From contig JANXNI010000088.1 of NCBI GenBank assembly GCA_025354165.1, positions 1-64,000 of the forward strand: a stretch of DNA of 64,000 nt, written 5' to 3'. This document shows positions 62,884 through 64,000 of the stretch, in pieces. The DNA is from Burkholderiales bacterium. GTDB taxonomy: Bacteria > Pseudomonadota > Gammaproteobacteria > Burkholderiales > Casimicrobiaceae. Within the stretch, counting starts at the first letter, position 1. Each line of letters begins with the position of its first letter. The position numbers and the translations under genes are program-made. A model generated the notes under the pieces. The model did no database searches and had not been told where the DNA came from. It saw only the letters and a list, made by a program, of their open reading frames with translations.

Positions 62884-64000
62884 CTAAAACGGCAAAACCA
62901 GTTCGGGGTTGACCCGAGCAAACTGGCTGCGGAAGTCATCCTGAATCCGCTTTAGGGCTTCTGGCGTATCTGCCTCAAAACGCAGCACGATCACGGGCGT
63001 CGTATTGGACGCTCGTGCAAGTCCAAAGCCGTCGACGTATTCCACCCGCATGCCGTCAATCGTTGCGATGCGCGTTGCGGTCGGGAATTGCGCGGCGTTT
63101 TTCAATTGCTCCATAAGCGTGAAGTGTTCGCCCTCGGCGCACTTCAAATTCAGCTCTGGCGTTGACGGGGCGTTTGGCAGGTCTTCAAGCACTTTGCTCG
63201 CGTCTGCCGATTTGGAAACGATCTCAAGCAGGCGTGCGCCGCAGTAAATCGCATCATCAAAGCCGTACCAGCGCTCCTTGAAAAAGATATGCCCGCTCAT
63301 CTCGCCAGCGAGCGGTGCGCCGGTCTCCTTGAGCTTCGCCTTGACCAGCGAATGGCCGGTTTTCCACATCAGCGGAACCCCGCCGTGATCAACGATGTAT
63401 TTGTCGAGCAGGCGCGTGCACTTCACGTCGTAAATGATTGTTGCGCCGGGGTTGCGCGACAGTACATCACCGGCAAACAGCATCATCTGCCGATCTGGAA
63501 AAATCACTTCGCCCGACTTGGTGACGATGCCCAGACGATCACCATCACCATCGAACGCGAGGCCGAGCTCGACGTCGGTTTCTTTGACGACTTTGATCAG
63601 GTCCTGCAGGTTTTCCAGCTTCGATGGATCAGGATGATGGTTCGGGAAATTGCCGTCGATTTCGCAAAACATTTCGACGACCTCGCAGCCCAGGGCGCGA
63701 AAGATTTTTGGGGCGAGAACACCGGCTGCACCATTGCCGCAATCCACCGCGATTTTCATGGGGCGCGAAAGTTTGGCATCGCCGACGATACGAGCGACGT
63801 AGGCGTCGTTGATGTCAGCGGTGGATTGTGTACCTGCTTTTCCGTGCTCTGCGGTTTTTACCTCACCCGATTCCGCCCTTGTCTTCAACGATAAAATCGT
63901 CTCGCCCCAAATCGCCTCTCCTGCTACGACCATCTTGATGCCGTTGTAGTCTGGTGGGTTGTGGCTTCCAGTTACGCTGACACACGAGCCAGTGCCCAGG
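62884..64000 (-). CDS. Phosphomannomutase/phosphoglucomutase, 5' end outside the window
   Basis: An AlgC/ManB-type alpha-D-phosphohexomutase of which 372 residues are visible. The frame remains open to the window edge: just before MVVAGEAI the translation reads VTGSHNPPDYNGIK, containing the phosphoserine loop. Other sites: DCGNGAAGV, AFDGDGDRLGIV (metal), AGEMSGHIFFKERWYGFDDA (sugar specificity loop) and a C-terminal phosphate-binding part that is weaker (FGLARASNTTPVIVLRFEAD). It feeds GDP-mannose or glucose-1-phosphate for lipopolysaccharide or exopolysaccharide. The start of the gene lies beyond 64000. Confidence 0.93.
   Translation of the reverse strand, partial: LGTGSCVSVTGSHNPPDYNGIKMVVAGEAIWGETILSLKTRAESGEVKTAEHGKAGTQSTADINDAYVARIVGDAKLSRPMKIAVDCGNGAAGVLAPKIFRALGCEVVEMFCEIDGNFPNHHPDPSKLENLQDLIKVVKETDVELGLAFDGDGDRLGIVTKSGEVIFPDRQMMLFAGDVLSRNPGATIIYDVKCTRLLDKYIVDHGGVPLMWKTGHSLVKAKLKETGAPLAGEMSGHIFFKERWYGFDDAIYCGARLLEIVSKSADASKVLEDLPNAPSTPELNLKCAEGEHFTLMEQLKNAAQFPTATRIATIDGMRVEYVDGFGLARASNTTPVIVLRFEADTPEALKRIQDDFRSQFARVNPELVLPF

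Overview
The window looks like a chromosomal segment of a betaproteobacterium, most likely Burkholderiales or a close relative. Pointers are moderately high GC, two Bug-type (tripartite tricarboxylate) solute receptors, the divergent orn / M48-PCD-rsgA neighbourhood, a folP-glmM pair, a granule-associated phasin and a CusCBA metal-efflux operon. No rRNA, tRNA, phage, insertion sequence or CRISPR array was seen. Most genes are housekeeping or small accessory genes.

Layout. 1-4.8 kb: a GNAT gene, then three related secreted-protein loci (a decayed remnant, an intact gene with dockerin-like, YadA-head-like and S74 domains, and a frameshifted copy). 4.9-12.7 kb: an unknown envelope protein, a 5-aminolevulinate synthase (unusual for this group), folP, glmM, a DUF599 protein and a PlpD-like patatin autotransporter. 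12.9-21.7 kb: secreted proteins of little-known function, and a LuxR-type regulator followed by a lux-box-like site, a hairpin that would hide a ribosome-binding site, and an overlooked 42-residue peptide gene. 21.7-36.2 kb: transporters, PhoD phosphatase, phasin, double AAA+ ATPase, Bug receptor, DEDDh/GIY-YIG nuclease, TrhO, dienelactone hydrolase, KAS III-like enzyme. 36.4-49.7 kb: rsgA, pterin dehydratase, M48 protease, orn, Nudix, phospholipase D-like lipoprotein, nitronate monooxygenase, pirin, MATE and His-tailed DMT transporters, srkA. 49.9-51.3 kb: two integron gene cassettes with attC sites and no integrase. 51.4-64 kb: second TrhO, an RluA-type enzyme, an HpcH/HpaI aldolase, LysE, the CusCBA-like operon, a second Bug receptor and a phosphomannomutase cut by the window edge.

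The most striking signal is a dispersed family of imperfect palindromes: eleven full copies and one half copy, nearly all exactly 114 bp between terminal AGCT tetranucleotides, usually with GTCGA(C) exactly on the dyad. Every copy lies at or just beyond the 3' end of a gene. One supplies the start codon and signal-peptide n-region of the next gene, and others supply or overlap stop codons. Two further families are present: 72-bp REPIN-like pairs (both contribute stop codons) and a TAGGGTGCGCA-ended repeat. The best candidates for something undescribed are the 114-bp family and the LuxR/hairpin/peptide locus; the cassette pair is a clear case of horizontal transfer.
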